Assembly: GCF_004365575.1 (NCBI RefSeq)
Contig: NZ_SOBG01000001.1
Coordinates: 1-64,000 of the forward strand
DNA length: 64,000 bases
From: Hypnocyclicus thermotrophus
Lineage (GTDB): Bacteria > Fusobacteriota > Fusobacteriia > Fusobacteriales > Fusobacteriaceae
Reading direction: 5' to 3'
The position numbers and the translations under genes are program-made. Under the pieces are notes generated by a model, which was not told the DNA's origin, searched no databases, and saw nothing but the letters and a program-made list of their open reading frames with translations. This document shows, piece after piece, positions 43,998 through 53,075 of this stretch. Every line of letters begins with the position of its first letter. The first letter of the stretch is position 1.

Positions 43998-45779
43998 TTA
44001 TTTTTTAATTATTTTTGTTTCATATTTAGACAATTCTATATTTATTCCATATTTTTGGTACTCTTTTGGTAAAATAAATTTTGTTTGTTTTTTATTCAAG
44101 TTATGTATTATTAACAATTCTACATCATCTTTTGATATTGTATATGCATAAATATTCCTATTCAATTCTATTGTTTTATAAATCCCATCATTAAATATAG
44201 GATATTCTTTTCTTAATTTTATAAGTTCTTTAATATAATTATAAATGCTATTTTCATCGTTATATTCTTCTTCTAAAGAGATTCCATCATTTGCTTTAGT
44301 ATATACAAGTCCTGAATAATTTGATGGAGCCTTTGTCATCCCTGGCCCTTTAGCACTTTTATACCAGTCAAACGGTTCTCTAATATTTTCATCTGGTTTT
44401 TTACCAAGCTGACCTAATTCTTCACCATAATAAATAAATGGTGTTCCTGGTATTGTAAATAATAATGAAAATATTAATTTTTGCTTTTCTTTATCTCCCC
44501 AAACTTCTGAAGCAATTCTATTCATATCATGATTTCTTACAAAAGTAGCATCTATAAAATTTTTGTTGTATTTACTGTATTTTTCTCTAATTCTTAAAAC
44601 TTCTTTAATTAAATCAAAATTTTTTCTTTGAACAAAATCTGTTAGTTTTTTACTTATTTTAAAATTAAACGAAGCATCCATATCTTCCATATATTTTGCT
44701 ACAACATTTTCATTTTCATCCCAATTTTCTCCTACAATAAATGCTTCTTTATTAATACTTTTTACATACGCTGTAAATTCTTGCCACCATTTATGATTAA
44801 CTTCATCATACTCACTATCTATATGTTTTGCTGCATCTAGTCTGAATCCGTCAACTCCCATATCTAACCAATATTTCGCTATTTTTTTTGCTTCTTCTCT
44901 TACTTTTGGATTTCTATAATTCAAATCAGGCATTTCATTCCAAAATACCGCTTGATAATAAGCATTTCTTTTTTTATACCATAAATTTTGTCCCCATTCA
45001 CCTTTTTCTTTAATATTATCATACTTACTTGCCCACACATAATAATCTCTATATTTGCTATTTGGATTACTTATAGCATCTCTAAACCAAGGGTGTCTAG
45101 AAGAAGTATGATTTAAAACTAAATCTAAAATAATTTTTATGTTTTTTTGATGAGCTTTTTTTATTAAATATTTAAAATCTTCAATACTACCATAATCTTT
45201 TTCTACATTATAATAATCAACTATATCATAACCATGATAACTAGGTGATTCAAATGTAGGCATAAGCCATATTGCGTCTATTCCTAAATTCTTTATATAA
45301 TCTAATTGTTGTGCTAATCCTTTGAAATCTCCTATTTTATCTCCATTACTATCGTAAAAACTTCTTACAAAAACTTCATAAAAAACAGCATTTTTAGCCC
45401 AAGTAGCTCTACTTTTTTCTAATTTAACTTCTTTTTTTGCTAATTTAAAAACATCTGTATAATATTTTTTACCATTAATTTTTGCTATAATTTTATAATT
45501 ATAAATATTTCCTGGCTCAAATCCATCAATTACGATTCCACTTTTTTTGCTATAATTATTTTCTAATTTAACTTTTTTTAATTTTTCTCCATCTTTTGCT
45601 AAATAAAATTCTATTTCAGAATTTTCTGGTACTTCAAACAAAAAATTTACTTTATGATTATCTAATTCAATATAATTTTCTAAATCAAACACATTTTCTT
45701 TATAATTATCACTAACTTTTTCCAAATTACTACACGAAACAAACAATAATATCATTATTAAATATACTAATTTCTTCAT
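43998..45779 (-). CDS. Lipoprotein alpha-amylase / glycosidase (GH13)
   Basis: A 593-residue cell-surface or periplasmic glycosidase. The signal peptide ends in lipobox LFVSC (Cys16). Residues about 30-115 are an N-terminal beta domain; the GH13 barrel follows (FYEVFVRSFYDSNGDKIGDFKGL). Catalytic Asp in GFRLDAAKHID, acid Glu in AFIVGENWDE, and the third Asp in FVRNHDMNR are all present. It cleaves alpha-glucans to maltodextrins for MalEFG and is the first gene of the operon. Confidence 0.93.
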   Translation of the reverse strand: MKKLVYLIMILLFVSCSNLEKVSDNYKENVFDLENYIELDNHKVNFLFEVPENSEIEFYLAKDGEKLKKVKLENNYSKKSGIVIDGFEPGNIYNYKIIAKINGKKYYTDVFKLAKKEVKLEKSRATWAKNAVFYEVFVRSFYDSNGDKIGDFKGLAQQLDYIKNLGIDAIWLMPTFESPSYHGYDIVDYYNVEKDYGSIEDFKYLIKKAHQKNIKIILDLVLNHTSSRHPWFRDAISNPNSKYRDYYVWASKYDNIKEKGEWGQNLWYKKRNAYYQAVFWNEMPDLNYRNPKVREEAKKIAKYWLDMGVDGFRLDAAKHIDSEYDEVNHKWWQEFTAYVKSINKEAFIVGENWDENENVVAKYMEDMDASFNFKISKKLTDFVQRKNFDLIKEVLRIREKYSKYNKNFIDATFVRNHDMNRIASEVWGDKEKQKLIFSLLFTIPGTPFIYYGEELGQLGKKPDENIREPFDWYKSAKGPGMTKAPSNYSGLVYTKANDGISLEEEYNDENSIYNYIKELIKLRKEYPIFNDGIYKTIELNRNIYAYTISKDDVELLIIHNLNKKQTKFILPKEYQKYGINIELSKYETKIIKK

Positions 45780-45807
45780 TATATTAAACGCTCCTTAAAG
45801 TTTTTTT

Positions 45808-45838
45808 AAAGGAGACTATAAAATAGTCTCCTTTTTTT
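45808..45838 (-). promoter_or_regulatory. Leader hairpin of the mal operon
   Basis: A perfect 12-bp stem AAAGGAGACTAT/ATAGTCTCCTTT with a three-base loop in the 5' leader. On the minus strand its 3' arm CTCCTT can instead pair with AAGGAG (45795-45790), the amylase ribosome site, so two structures compete. On the plus strand the same stem is followed by seven T and would work as an intrinsic terminator. Confidence 0.6.
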
Positions 45839-45894
45839 AACCTTAAAATAAGGCTAAAAGAGTATATTGAGAAAGAAAATTTATTACAATTATA

Positions 45895-45955
45895 TTAATA
45901 CTATATTTTTATTAAAAAGTCAAGCTTTTTCCAAAAAAATATAGAAGCGTTTCCA
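45895..45955 (-). promoter_or_regulatory. mal promoter with LacI/CcpA-type operator
   Basis: On the minus strand TTGACT (45923-45918), a 17-base spacer and TATTAA (45900-45895). Immediately upstream, TGGAAACGCTTCTA (45955-45942) resembles LacI/MalR/cre operators with a central CG. The remaining bases to 46101 hold the 5' region of the plus-strand cyclase gene, with an inverted repeat TTAACTT/AAGTTAA but no clear promoter. Confidence 0.6.
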
Positions 45956-46101
45956 AAAGTTGTGTTTCTAAACAGTGCATAAAGCACTATTTAAATAATG
46001 TTTTGGAGTTTCATTATCTTTAACTTGATTTTTTTTTAATTTTAAGTTAAATTTATAAGATGGGGTGTTTTTTATCTTAATTATCTAAGGAGTAGTTATT
46101 T

Positions 46102-47706
46102 ATGATTAAACGACGTAGTATGAGTTTCCAATTAACTTTTTATTTTTTTATTTTTTTTATTCTAATCTCTTTAACGGATATTATTTTAAAAAATGTTTTT
46201 ATTTATCCAAAAATAAAAATAGCTCAACAAAAATTTATTGAAAATGGTATATTTATTTTAAGATCTTCTGTTAACGATTCTCTTGACTTACTTTCATCTT
46301 TAAACAAAGATTATGCATACTGGACTACTCTTTATAATCATGTAGATACTCAATTTGAAAATTCTAATTTTTTTATTAATGAAAATTTTAATTATGAAAC
46401 ATTTGAAAATTTAGAAATCGATATAATTTCAATATATTCAAAAAATAAAAAACTTCTATGGAATGGAAAAAAAATAGGAAAAAAAATTACTACTAATTCA
46501 GAATATTTAAAAAATATAAAAGAATATATTTTATACTATAGAAATCCAAATTATTTAAATACTGTTTTAGGTATTTTTACTTTAAACAAAGAAAATTATT
46601 TTTTTGCTTCTACTCAAATAACAGATTCTGATAAAATAAAACCTAGTAACGGTTATATAATATTTGCAAAAAAAATTGATAAAAACTATATAAATAAATT
46701 AAGTATAAAAAACAATTCAAATATAGAATATATTACCCCAACAAATAGTAATCTTAAATTTATAAATAATATTACTACTAAAATAAATGATTCAAAAACA
46801 CTTTATAAATATTATTTAGATGATATAAATAATATTTATCTAAACTTTAATAATATTAATGGTGAACTTGCTTTTATTTTAAAAATTTCGTTTCTTAATG
46901 GATTAAATCCAGAACATATAAATTCTACTTTTGAAAAAATATTGAGCATCATTTTTGCTTTGATTTTTATGTTGATTTTATATTTAATATCAAAAAATAA
47001 AACTATTAAACCTATAATACAATTAAATAGTCATATTAAAAAATTAATTTCAACTAATAATTATACGCCTTTAGAAATCAAAGCAGATTCTGAAGAAGCT
47101 AAAAATTTAATTTCATCTTTTAATATATTAATTCATAAAATAAATACTCAAAATGAAGAGATAAAAAATATGAATATTTATCTTACAGAACTTGCATATA
47201 TTGATCCCCTTACAAAATTATATAACAGACGTATGTTTGAGGAAAAATTTCAAGAATTTTGGATTTTAGCAAAAAAAAATAATCATAATATTAGTTTAAT
47301 CTTTTGCGATATTGATTATTACAAAAATTTTAATGACTATTATGGTCATTTGGCTGGCGATGAAACATTGATTAAAATTGCAGACACTTTATTAGATTCT
47401 TTTCCTAACAATAACGAATATATTTTTAGATATGGTGGTGAAGAATTTGTTATTCTTATAAATAATATAGATTTAGATCACACTATAAAAAAAGTTAAAT
47501 TACTTCAAAAAAATATATCAAAACTTAATATTAAACATAAAAAATCTCTTGTTTCAGATAGGATTACGCTAAGCTTTGGGATAATAAATACTCCTTATAA
47601 TAATAATATTAATTTTTTAACATTAATAAATATGGCTGATACAGCTCTTTATAAATCAAAAAAAACAGGAAGAAACACTTTTACTGTATTTAATCAACCA
47701 CATTAG
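46102..47706 (+). CDS. Membrane sensor diguanylate cyclase (CHASE4-like, HAMP-like, GGDEF)
   Basis: A 534-residue protein. Helix 1 (about 10-32) and helix 2 (about 275-300) bracket a periplasmic sensor that looks like CHASE4 (DYAYWTTLYNHV). A short HAMP-like linker follows, then a GGDEF domain (about 370-530) with LTKLYNRRMF, FCDIDYYKNFND and the active site RYGGEEF intact. The RxxD inhibitory site is absent. It should make cyclic-di-GMP in response to an external signal. AAGGAG precedes the ATG. Confidence 0.9.
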   Translation: MIKRRSMSFQLTFYFFIFFILISLTDIILKNVFIYPKIKIAQQKFIENGIFILRSSVNDSLDLLSSLNKDYAYWTTLYNHVDTQFENSNFFINENFNYETFENLEIDIISIYSKNKKLLWNGKKIGKKITTNSEYLKNIKEYILYYRNPNYLNTVLGIFTLNKENYFFASTQITDSDKIKPSNGYIIFAKKIDKNYINKLSIKNNSNIEYITPTNSNLKFINNITTKINDSKTLYKYYLDDINNIYLNFNNINGELAFILKISFLNGLNPEHINSTFEKILSIIFALIFMLILYLISKNKTIKPIIQLNSHIKKLISTNNYTPLEIKADSEEAKNLISSFNILIHKINTQNEEIKNMNIYLTELAYIDPLTKLYNRRMFEEKFQEFWILAKKNNHNISLIFCDIDYYKNFNDYYGHLAGDETLIKIADTLLDSFPNNNEYIFRYGGEEFVILINNIDLDHTIKKVKLLQKNISKLNIKHKKSLVSDRITLSFGIINTPYNNNINFLTLINMADTALYKSKKTGRNTFTVFNQPH

Positions 47707-47748
47707 TACTATTTCCGAAAAAAAAACAAAAAAATATTACAAAAAGTA

Positions 47749-47777
47749 TTGACTTTTTTATATGTTAATGGTATACT
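47749..47777 (+). promoter_or_regulatory. Promoter of lon
   Basis: TTGACT (47749-47754), a 17-base spacer and TATACT (47772-47777). The transcript would have a leader of about 190 bases before lon. Confidence 0.8.
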
Positions 47778-47783
47778 TATCTT

Positions 47784-47930
47784 GTAAGTGATGATTATTA
47801 AATATTATTCCTTTTCAAATAGCCAAATTATTTAAATTATTATTATTTATTTTTATTAACATTATTCCTTCATTTTAAAGCTATTTGAAATTCCTAACTC
47901 TCTTGAAGCAGGTATCCTGCTTCTTTTTTT
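47784..47930 (+). promoter_or_regulatory. Attenuator-like leader of lon
   Basis: The leader contains a long-range perfect 11-bp pairing TTTCAAATAGC (47813-47823) with GCTATTTGAAA (47880-47890), then an intrinsic terminator GAAGCAGG-TAT-CCTGCTTC (47905-47923) with seven T. A 14-residue ORF starts at 47791, seven bases after the expected transcript start and without a clear ribosome site. No known riboswitch class is recognised. Confidence 0.6.
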
Positions 47931-47972
47931 GTATATAAATATATAGATATTATACATAAAGGAGTGAAGAGT

Positions 47973-50321
47973 ATGACTACACAAATAACAACTTTAGATA
48001 ACAATTTACCTGATAATTTGTTAATCTTACCTATTGTTACTAGACCTATTTTCCCTAATCTTATGTTTCCTATAACCTTTTCTGGAGAACATTTTTTGCA
48101 AAGTATAAAAGAAGCTTATGATAATTCAAATAAACTTATTGGTCTTGTATTAGTTAAAGAAAAAAATAGCTTAAATTTATTTCACTCAAAACTTTATGAA
48201 GTAGGGACAGTAGTTAGAATACATTCTATAACACCTATTTCTGCAAATACTATACAAATTGTGGTTCAAGGACTAAAACGTTTTTCTTTAAAAGAAATAA
48301 TTCCAAATGAAAAATTTTTAATGTGGCGTGTAAAATATCATGATACAGATGAAGAAGAAGCTAAAAGTGATGAGCTAAAAGCTTATATGCTTGGAATTAT
48401 GAACTCTTTAAAAGAATTATTTAAATTAAATCCAATTTTACAAGAAGAATTAAAATTACTTATGTCTCAAGTATCATATGATAAACCTAGTATCTTGATG
48501 GATTTAGTAGCTTCTACTTTAAAAATTGAAAATAATGAATTACAAGATTTACTTGAAAGTTTCTCCTTAAAAGAACGTAGTAAAAAAATATTAACTCTAC
48601 TAAAGAAAGAGTTAGAAATTACTCAATTACAAATGAAAATTCAACAAGACATTGAAAATAAAGTTTCAAAACAACAAAAAGAGTTTTTTTTACGAGAACA
48701 ATTAAAATTAATAAAAAAAGAATTAGGCCTTGAAAAAGATGATAAAGAAAACGAAATAGACTCTTTTAAAGAAAAAATGAAAAAACTAATTCTTTCTGAA
48801 GAAGCTAAAAAAATCGTTAATGAGCAACTAGAAAAATTAAATTTATTAGACAATAGCTCCCCTGAATACCATGTAACAAGATCTTATTTACAAACTATTT
48901 TAGAGCTCCCTTGGGGTATATACTCTAAAGATAATTTAGATATAAAACAAGCTAGAAAAATACTTGATAAAGATCATTATGGTTTAAAAGACGTAAAAGA
49001 AGTGATATTAGAGTTTATAGGTACAATAATAAAAACGGGTAATGTCTCTGGGGCTATTCTTTGTTTAGTAGGTCCTCCAGGAGTAGGTAAAACATCTATT
49101 GGACGTTCTATTGCTTCTGCATTAAATAGAAAATTTTTTAGATTTTCTGTAGGTGGGATGAGAGACGAAGCTGAAATAAAAGGACATAGACGTACATACA
49201 TTGGAGCTATGCCTGGAAAAATTATTCAAAGTCTTAAAACAACTCAAGTATCTAATCCTGTAATCATGCTTGATGAGATAGACAAAATAGGAAAGAGTTT
49301 TAATGGCGATCCCGCTTCTGCACTACTTGAAGTTCTCGACCCAGAACAAAATAAAGATTTCTTAGATCATTATCTTGATATTAGATATGATTTATCTAAT
49401 ATTTTATTTATTACTACAGCTAATCAACTAGATACTATTCCTAGACCTTTACTAGATAGGATGGAAGTAATTAGTCTACCTGGATATATATTAGAAGAAA
49501 AATTACAAATAGCAAAAAAATATCTTATTCCTAATCAAATGAAAAATCATAATTTATCAAAAAATGAGATATCTATAAGTGATGCAGCTATTAAAAATAT
49601 TATAGACCATTATGCTAGAGAAGCTGGTGTAAGAAATCTTGAAAAACAAATAAAAAAAATAATGAGAAAATCTACTTTAATTATTGCTGAAGATAATAAA
49701 AAAATTAAAATTAGAGTAAATAATATAGAAACATTTTTAGGTAAACCTATTTTTACTACTGAACAATTATATAATAAATCTATTCCAGGGGTTACATTAG
49801 GATTAGCTTGGACCTCAATGGGAGGAACTACCTTATATATTGAAGCAATTAAAATAAAAAAAGGAACTGGCTTAAAATTAACTGGTCAACTTGGTAATGT
49901 TATGAAAGAATCTGCTGAAATAGCAAAATCTTATGTAGAATCTATTTTACCTAATAAAAAAGAATATAATGATTTTTTTAAAAACAATCTAATACATTTA
50001 CATGTACCTGCTGGTGCTATTCCTAAAGATGGTCCTTCAGCTGGTATCACTATGGCCCTTGCTTTATATTCTCTCGTAATAAATAAACCTATTAGAAAAG
50101 AGATAGCAATGACTGGTGAGCTTACTTTAACAGGTAGAATTTTACCTATTGGCGGATTAAAAGAAAAAGTAATTGCTGCAAGACGTGTAAAGATTTTTGA
50201 ATTAATTATACCTTATGATAATAAAAATGACTTTGAAAGACTTCCAGACTATATAAAAGAAAATATCAAGGTACATTTTGTTAAGGAATTTAAAGAGGTT
50301 CTGAATATAGCATTTAATTAA
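47973..50321 (+). CDS. lon: ATP-dependent protease Lon
   Basis: A 782-residue LonA protease: N-terminal substrate domain (about 10-200), coiled region, AAA+ domain with GPPGVGKTSIG and VIMLDEIDKIG, and C-terminal peptidase with catalytic Ser in PKDGPSAGITMA and Lys in GLKEKVIAARR. It degrades misfolded and regulatory proteins. ATG 47973 is chosen because AAAGGAG lies eight bases upstream. A promoter and terminator-bearing leader precede it. Confidence 0.96.
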   Translation: MTTQITTLDNNLPDNLLILPIVTRPIFPNLMFPITFSGEHFLQSIKEAYDNSNKLIGLVLVKEKNSLNLFHSKLYEVGTVVRIHSITPISANTIQIVVQGLKRFSLKEIIPNEKFLMWRVKYHDTDEEEAKSDELKAYMLGIMNSLKELFKLNPILQEELKLLMSQVSYDKPSILMDLVASTLKIENNELQDLLESFSLKERSKKILTLLKKELEITQLQMKIQQDIENKVSKQQKEFFLREQLKLIKKELGLEKDDKENEIDSFKEKMKKLILSEEAKKIVNEQLEKLNLLDNSSPEYHVTRSYLQTILELPWGIYSKDNLDIKQARKILDKDHYGLKDVKEVILEFIGTIIKTGNVSGAILCLVGPPGVGKTSIGRSIASALNRKFFRFSVGGMRDEAEIKGHRRTYIGAMPGKIIQSLKTTQVSNPVIMLDEIDKIGKSFNGDPASALLEVLDPEQNKDFLDHYLDIRYDLSNILFITTANQLDTIPRPLLDRMEVISLPGYILEEKLQIAKKYLIPNQMKNHNLSKNEISISDAAIKNIIDHYAREAGVRNLEKQIKKIMRKSTLIIAEDNKKIKIRVNNIETFLGKPIFTTEQLYNKSIPGVTLGLAWTSMGGTTLYIEAIKIKKGTGLKLTGQLGNVMKESAEIAKSYVESILPNKKEYNDFFKNNLIHLHVPAGAIPKDGPSAGITMALALYSLVINKPIRKEIAMTGELTLTGRILPIGGLKEKVIAARRVKIFELIIPYDNKNDFERLPDYIKENIKVHFVKEFKEVLNIAFN

Positions 50322-50345
50322 AAAATGGGCATTTGCCCATTTTTT
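50320..50345. terminator. Bidirectional terminator after lon
   Basis: Stem AAAAAATGGGCA/TGCCCATTTTTT with a two-base loop, shared by lon and the convergent lipoprotein gene. Confidence 0.9.
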
Positions 50346-50940
50346 AAATTATCATTAATTTATATTTTCTTAAAATATTTTTAAAACTTTTTTCTAATTC
50401 ACTATTCATTCTAAATGTATACTTTTTGTCACCATAAAAACTTATATAAATATTTTCAGAATCAATAAATTGTTCCATAATTTTAAAATCATTTAAAGAT
50501 ATAACTATATCTCCAGACTCTTTTATTAGAAAGTCATCATTTTCTCTTTTTCTAATAATTTCGTTAAATATAAAACTCACTTTATTATTATTTTCATCAA
50601 AAAAAGTAACAGTTTTAAACATATTTTTTTGATTTGTTATACTTTGAATAAATAATCTAAGTGTTATTCTATTTAAAAAACTAAGCTCTTCTACAATATA
50701 TGGAGCTACATAAAAAGTATATCCATCAAAATTTTGAAATGTCTCTCCATTGCTATAATAATATCTAACACCTTTTTCTTCATATACATCTATTGTTTGA
50801 TTTAAATTTTCTATTTTCCTGTCTCTATCTTGACCTACCGTATTTATATTTATTTTTGGTAAAAGTTGGACATTTGTTTGAAGTGATTTACTACAAGCTG
50901 CTATATTTAATAACAATATTATATAAATAATTTTTTTCAT
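50344..50940 (-). CDS. Lipoprotein of unknown function
   Basis: A 198-residue lipoprotein: signal KKIIYIILLLNIAAC with lipobox NIAAC and Cys16. The mature part mixes beta strands (YYYSNGETFQNFDGYTFYVAPYIVEEL, MFKTVTFFDENNNKVSFIFNEIIRKR, FYGDKKYTFRMNSELE). I do not recognise a family. ATG 50940 has GGGAGG before it; ten upstream codons of open frame are leader. It is transcribed alone. Confidence 0.7.
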   Translation of the reverse strand: MKKIIYIILLLNIAACSKSLQTNVQLLPKININTVGQDRDRKIENLNQTIDVYEEKGVRYYYSNGETFQNFDGYTFYVAPYIVEELSFLNRITLRLFIQSITNQKNMFKTVTFFDENNNKVSFIFNEIIRKRENDDFLIKESGDIVISLNDFKIMEQFIDSENIYISFYGDKKYTFRMNSELEKSFKNILRKYKLMII

Positions 50941-51045
50941 TTTTCCTCCCAAAAAATCTATTTTTTTCATATTAACTTATTATATAATATATAATCGACA
51001 AAATCAATTTTGTTTAAAACTATTTCTTTTTTAATTTATTAAAAA

Positions 51046-51147
51046 AACTTCTAAACTTAATTGAAATTTAATATGCTTACTTTATAGCTGACAGTTTTAT
51101 TATTTTAACTATTACCTATAAGAGCATTTTCAATTAACTTAGAAGTT
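51046..51147 (-). ncRNA. Large structured 3' element or small RNA
   Basis: Near-perfect 20-base inverted repeats (51046-51066 and 51128-51147) enclose about 60 bases. On the minus strand further pairs ATGCT/AGCAT and TTATAG/CTATAA extend the stem inward, leaving an apical loop of about 28 bases, and seven T follow the 3' arm. It starts six bases after the desaturase stop codon. It is much larger than a normal terminator. It may be an sRNA, a 3' UTR element or a MITE-like insertion; no target duplication is evident. Confidence 0.55.
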
Positions 51148-51152
51148 CTTAT

Positions 51153-52034
51153 TTACCTTCTTTTATCTATTATTTTTTTTAATTTATCTCTATATTTTAA
51201 TATATTAATCCTTGCTTCTTCCGCTTCTTTTAATGTAGGACGAATATTTTCTATATCCCATTTTTTTATAAGTACTTGTAATACTCTATCAAAATAATCA
51301 CTAGGACCGTAATTTGCTTCTTTTTCAATTATTTTCATTCTTTCCTTGAAATCGTCTATAACAGAACCTGGCATCGAAAAATTTCTTATAACTTCATATA
51401 AATGTAAAACATAATTTGGTTCTATTTCAAGGTGTGCTCTAATTATTTCACTATAAAACGCATAATGAAGTGATTCATCTTTTGATAATCGTTGAAGTAA
51501 AACACCTAATTCTTTATCATATTTCATAGCTTCTTTTGCTACATTCTGATAAAAAACTAAAGTACCTAATTCTTGAATAGATGTATAAGCCATTGTTGCA
51601 ATAGGCGTTTCAAAATTTGCTTCCCATCCTGCTCTTATGACTTGCTTTTTTAAAATATGTAATTTATCCGGATCTGCATTTCTTGTGAGTGTAAGATATG
51701 TTTCTAGTGCACTCGCATGCTGGTCCTCTTCTGAAGTCCATATATGTATAAAATCTTGAATTACCTCCATACTTCCTGTAAACGTACCATTTAAATGCGA
51801 AGTATACCAAGGTAGATTTAATTCTGTAAGCATAGATGTCTCAAGTGCTATAACTAATGATTTTGGCAAACTAACTTGTGATTCTTCCCAAGGAGTAGTT
51901 ATAAAACTCTTTCCTTTATCCCATGGCATATATTTAGCATAATTCCAATCAATATTTTTTGCCCTTTCATTATGTCTATTATATATATCTATCACTCTTT
52001 TTTCTAATCTTATATCTAAATCTGTTCTAAACAT
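51153..52034 (-). CDS. Soluble diiron acyl-ACP desaturase (FAB2 family)
   Basis: A 293-residue helical diiron protein. Iron ligands appear as Glu65, the EEDQH motif (Glu103, His106), Glu155, and DESLH (Glu187, His190), matching stearoyl-ACP and mycobacterial DesA-type desaturases. The family uses O2 and reduced ferredoxin to put a double bond in acyl-ACP. Such an enzyme is unexpected if the host is an anaerobe. GGGAGG precedes the ATG. It is divergent from a GntR regulator that may control it. Confidence 0.85.
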   Translation of the reverse strand: MFRTDLDIRLEKRVIDIYNRHNERAKNIDWNYAKYMPWDKGKSFITTPWEESQVSLPKSLVIALETSMLTELNLPWYTSHLNGTFTGSMEVIQDFIHIWTSEEDQHASALETYLTLTRNADPDKLHILKKQVIRAGWEANFETPIATMAYTSIQELGTLVFYQNVAKEAMKYDKELGVLLQRLSKDESLHYAFYSEIIRAHLEIEPNYVLHLYEVIRNFSMPGSVIDDFKERMKIIEKEANYGPSDYFDRVLQVLIKKWDIENIRPTLKEAEEARINILKYRDKLKKIIDKRR

Positions 52035-52109
52035 CTCATTCCTCCCATTTTTATTGTAATCTCATTTTATAAATACTAAAACTTTTATAATTTTCCTTCT
52101 TTATAATTT

Positions 52110-52138
52110 GTTATAGTTAAAAATATTTCTAAAATCAA
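52110..52138 (-). promoter_or_regulatory. Promoter of the desaturase gene
   Basis: On the minus strand TTGATT (52138-52133), a 17-base spacer and TATAAC (52115-52110). Confidence 0.6.
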
Positions 52139-52242
52139 ATTTTTTTAAATTTTTATTAAATAAGAATATATATTTAATATACATATATATTTTACTATTT
52201 AAAAAATATATGTATTCTATATAAAAAAAGAATAAAATATGC

Positions 52243-52272
52243 TTGTGTAAAATTTCGTTTAGTAGTATACTA
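52243..52272 (+). promoter_or_regulatory. GntR gene promoter with palindromic operator
   Basis: TTGTGT (52243-52248), an 18-base spacer and TATACT (52267-52272). The -10 lies inside a perfect palindrome TAGTATACTA (52263-52272), the usual size of a GntR/FCD operator, suggesting autoregulation. Confidence 0.55.
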
Positions 52273-52313
52273 TTTCTTGTTTAATTAATATTTAGGAGGC
52301 GTCTATTTTTAAA

Positions 52314-52961
52314 ATGAAATCATATAAAAATTTAAAAGAAAAAGCTTATGAAATAATAAAAAATAAAATTATTATGATAGAGTTCAAACCTGGAGAATAT
52401 CTTGAAGAAAAAGTTCTTAGTGAACTTCTTGAAATAAGTAGAACTCCTATTAGAGAAGCTCTTAATGTATTAGAAAACGAAGGTTGGATTGAGAGCTTTC
52501 CAAGAAAAGGGATTTTTGTTACTAGAATAGATGAAGAAAAAATCGATGAAATATATGAAGTGCGTAAAAATTTTGATCCATTAATTCTTAAAATGGCTGC
52601 AAAAAATTTGTCACCTTTAAAGTTAAATCTTTTTAAGCATAAATTTGAAAATTATGAAGAGATGCTTGAGGATGAATTTTTAAAATATGATGCTGATTTT
52701 CATTCATATGTCCATAGTGCTGTTAAAAATAAATATGTATTAAAAATGATGAAAAATGTATATGAGCATAACCGAAGAATAAGAAGACTTGGTGTACAAA
52801 AAGTTCCTCATCAAAGAATTGTTGATTCAAACAAAGAACATTTAGAAATGATAGACCTTATTTTAAATGGAGAAATAGATAAAGCAGCTGATTTATTGCG
52901 AAAACATATTGAAAATTCACACAAATATTATCTAAATGTTTTATTAGATAAAGATTTATAG
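52314..52961 (+). CDS. GntR-family regulator, FCD type
   Basis: A 215-residue regulator: N-terminal winged helix (LEEKVLSELLEISRTPIREALNVLENEGWIESFPRKGIFV) and a C-terminal FCD helical domain with metal ligands in DADFHSYVH, NKEHLEM and LRKHIENS. The ligand is unknown; fatty acids or organic acids are usual. The ribosome site AGGAGG lies 14 bases from the ATG, longer than normal. The gene is divergent from the acyl-ACP desaturase. Confidence 0.9.
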   Translation: MKSYKNLKEKAYEIIKNKIIMIEFKPGEYLEEKVLSELLEISRTPIREALNVLENEGWIESFPRKGIFVTRIDEEKIDEIYEVRKNFDPLILKMAAKNLSPLKLNLFKHKFENYEEMLEDEFLKYDADFHSYVHSAVKNKYVLKMMKNVYEHNRRIRRLGVQKVPHQRIVDSNKEHLEMIDLILNGEIDKAADLLRKHIENSHKYYLNVLLDKDL

Positions 52962-53049
52962 TTGTTTTACAAAAAAAATAAGAATATAATATATATAGGA
53001 ATCCAAAACTAAGATACAATTCATCCCCTTTTATTTTTATTATCACACG

Positions 53050-53075
53050 AGGAGACTTATTAAAGTCTCCTTTTT
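53050..53075. terminator. Bidirectional terminator
   Basis: Stem AGGAGACTT/AAGTCTCCT with a four-base loop and T run, between the GntR gene and the convergent MscS gene. Confidence 0.88.

Noticed and set aside
51046-51147. An insertion sequence end.
   Set aside because: No transposase fragment and no clear target duplication; kept only as a structured element.
52858-53046. 62-codon minus-strand ORF overlapping the end of the GntR gene.
   Set aside because: Mostly antisense to a well-supported gene, no ribosome site, and hydrophobic composition produced by A/T-rich DNA.
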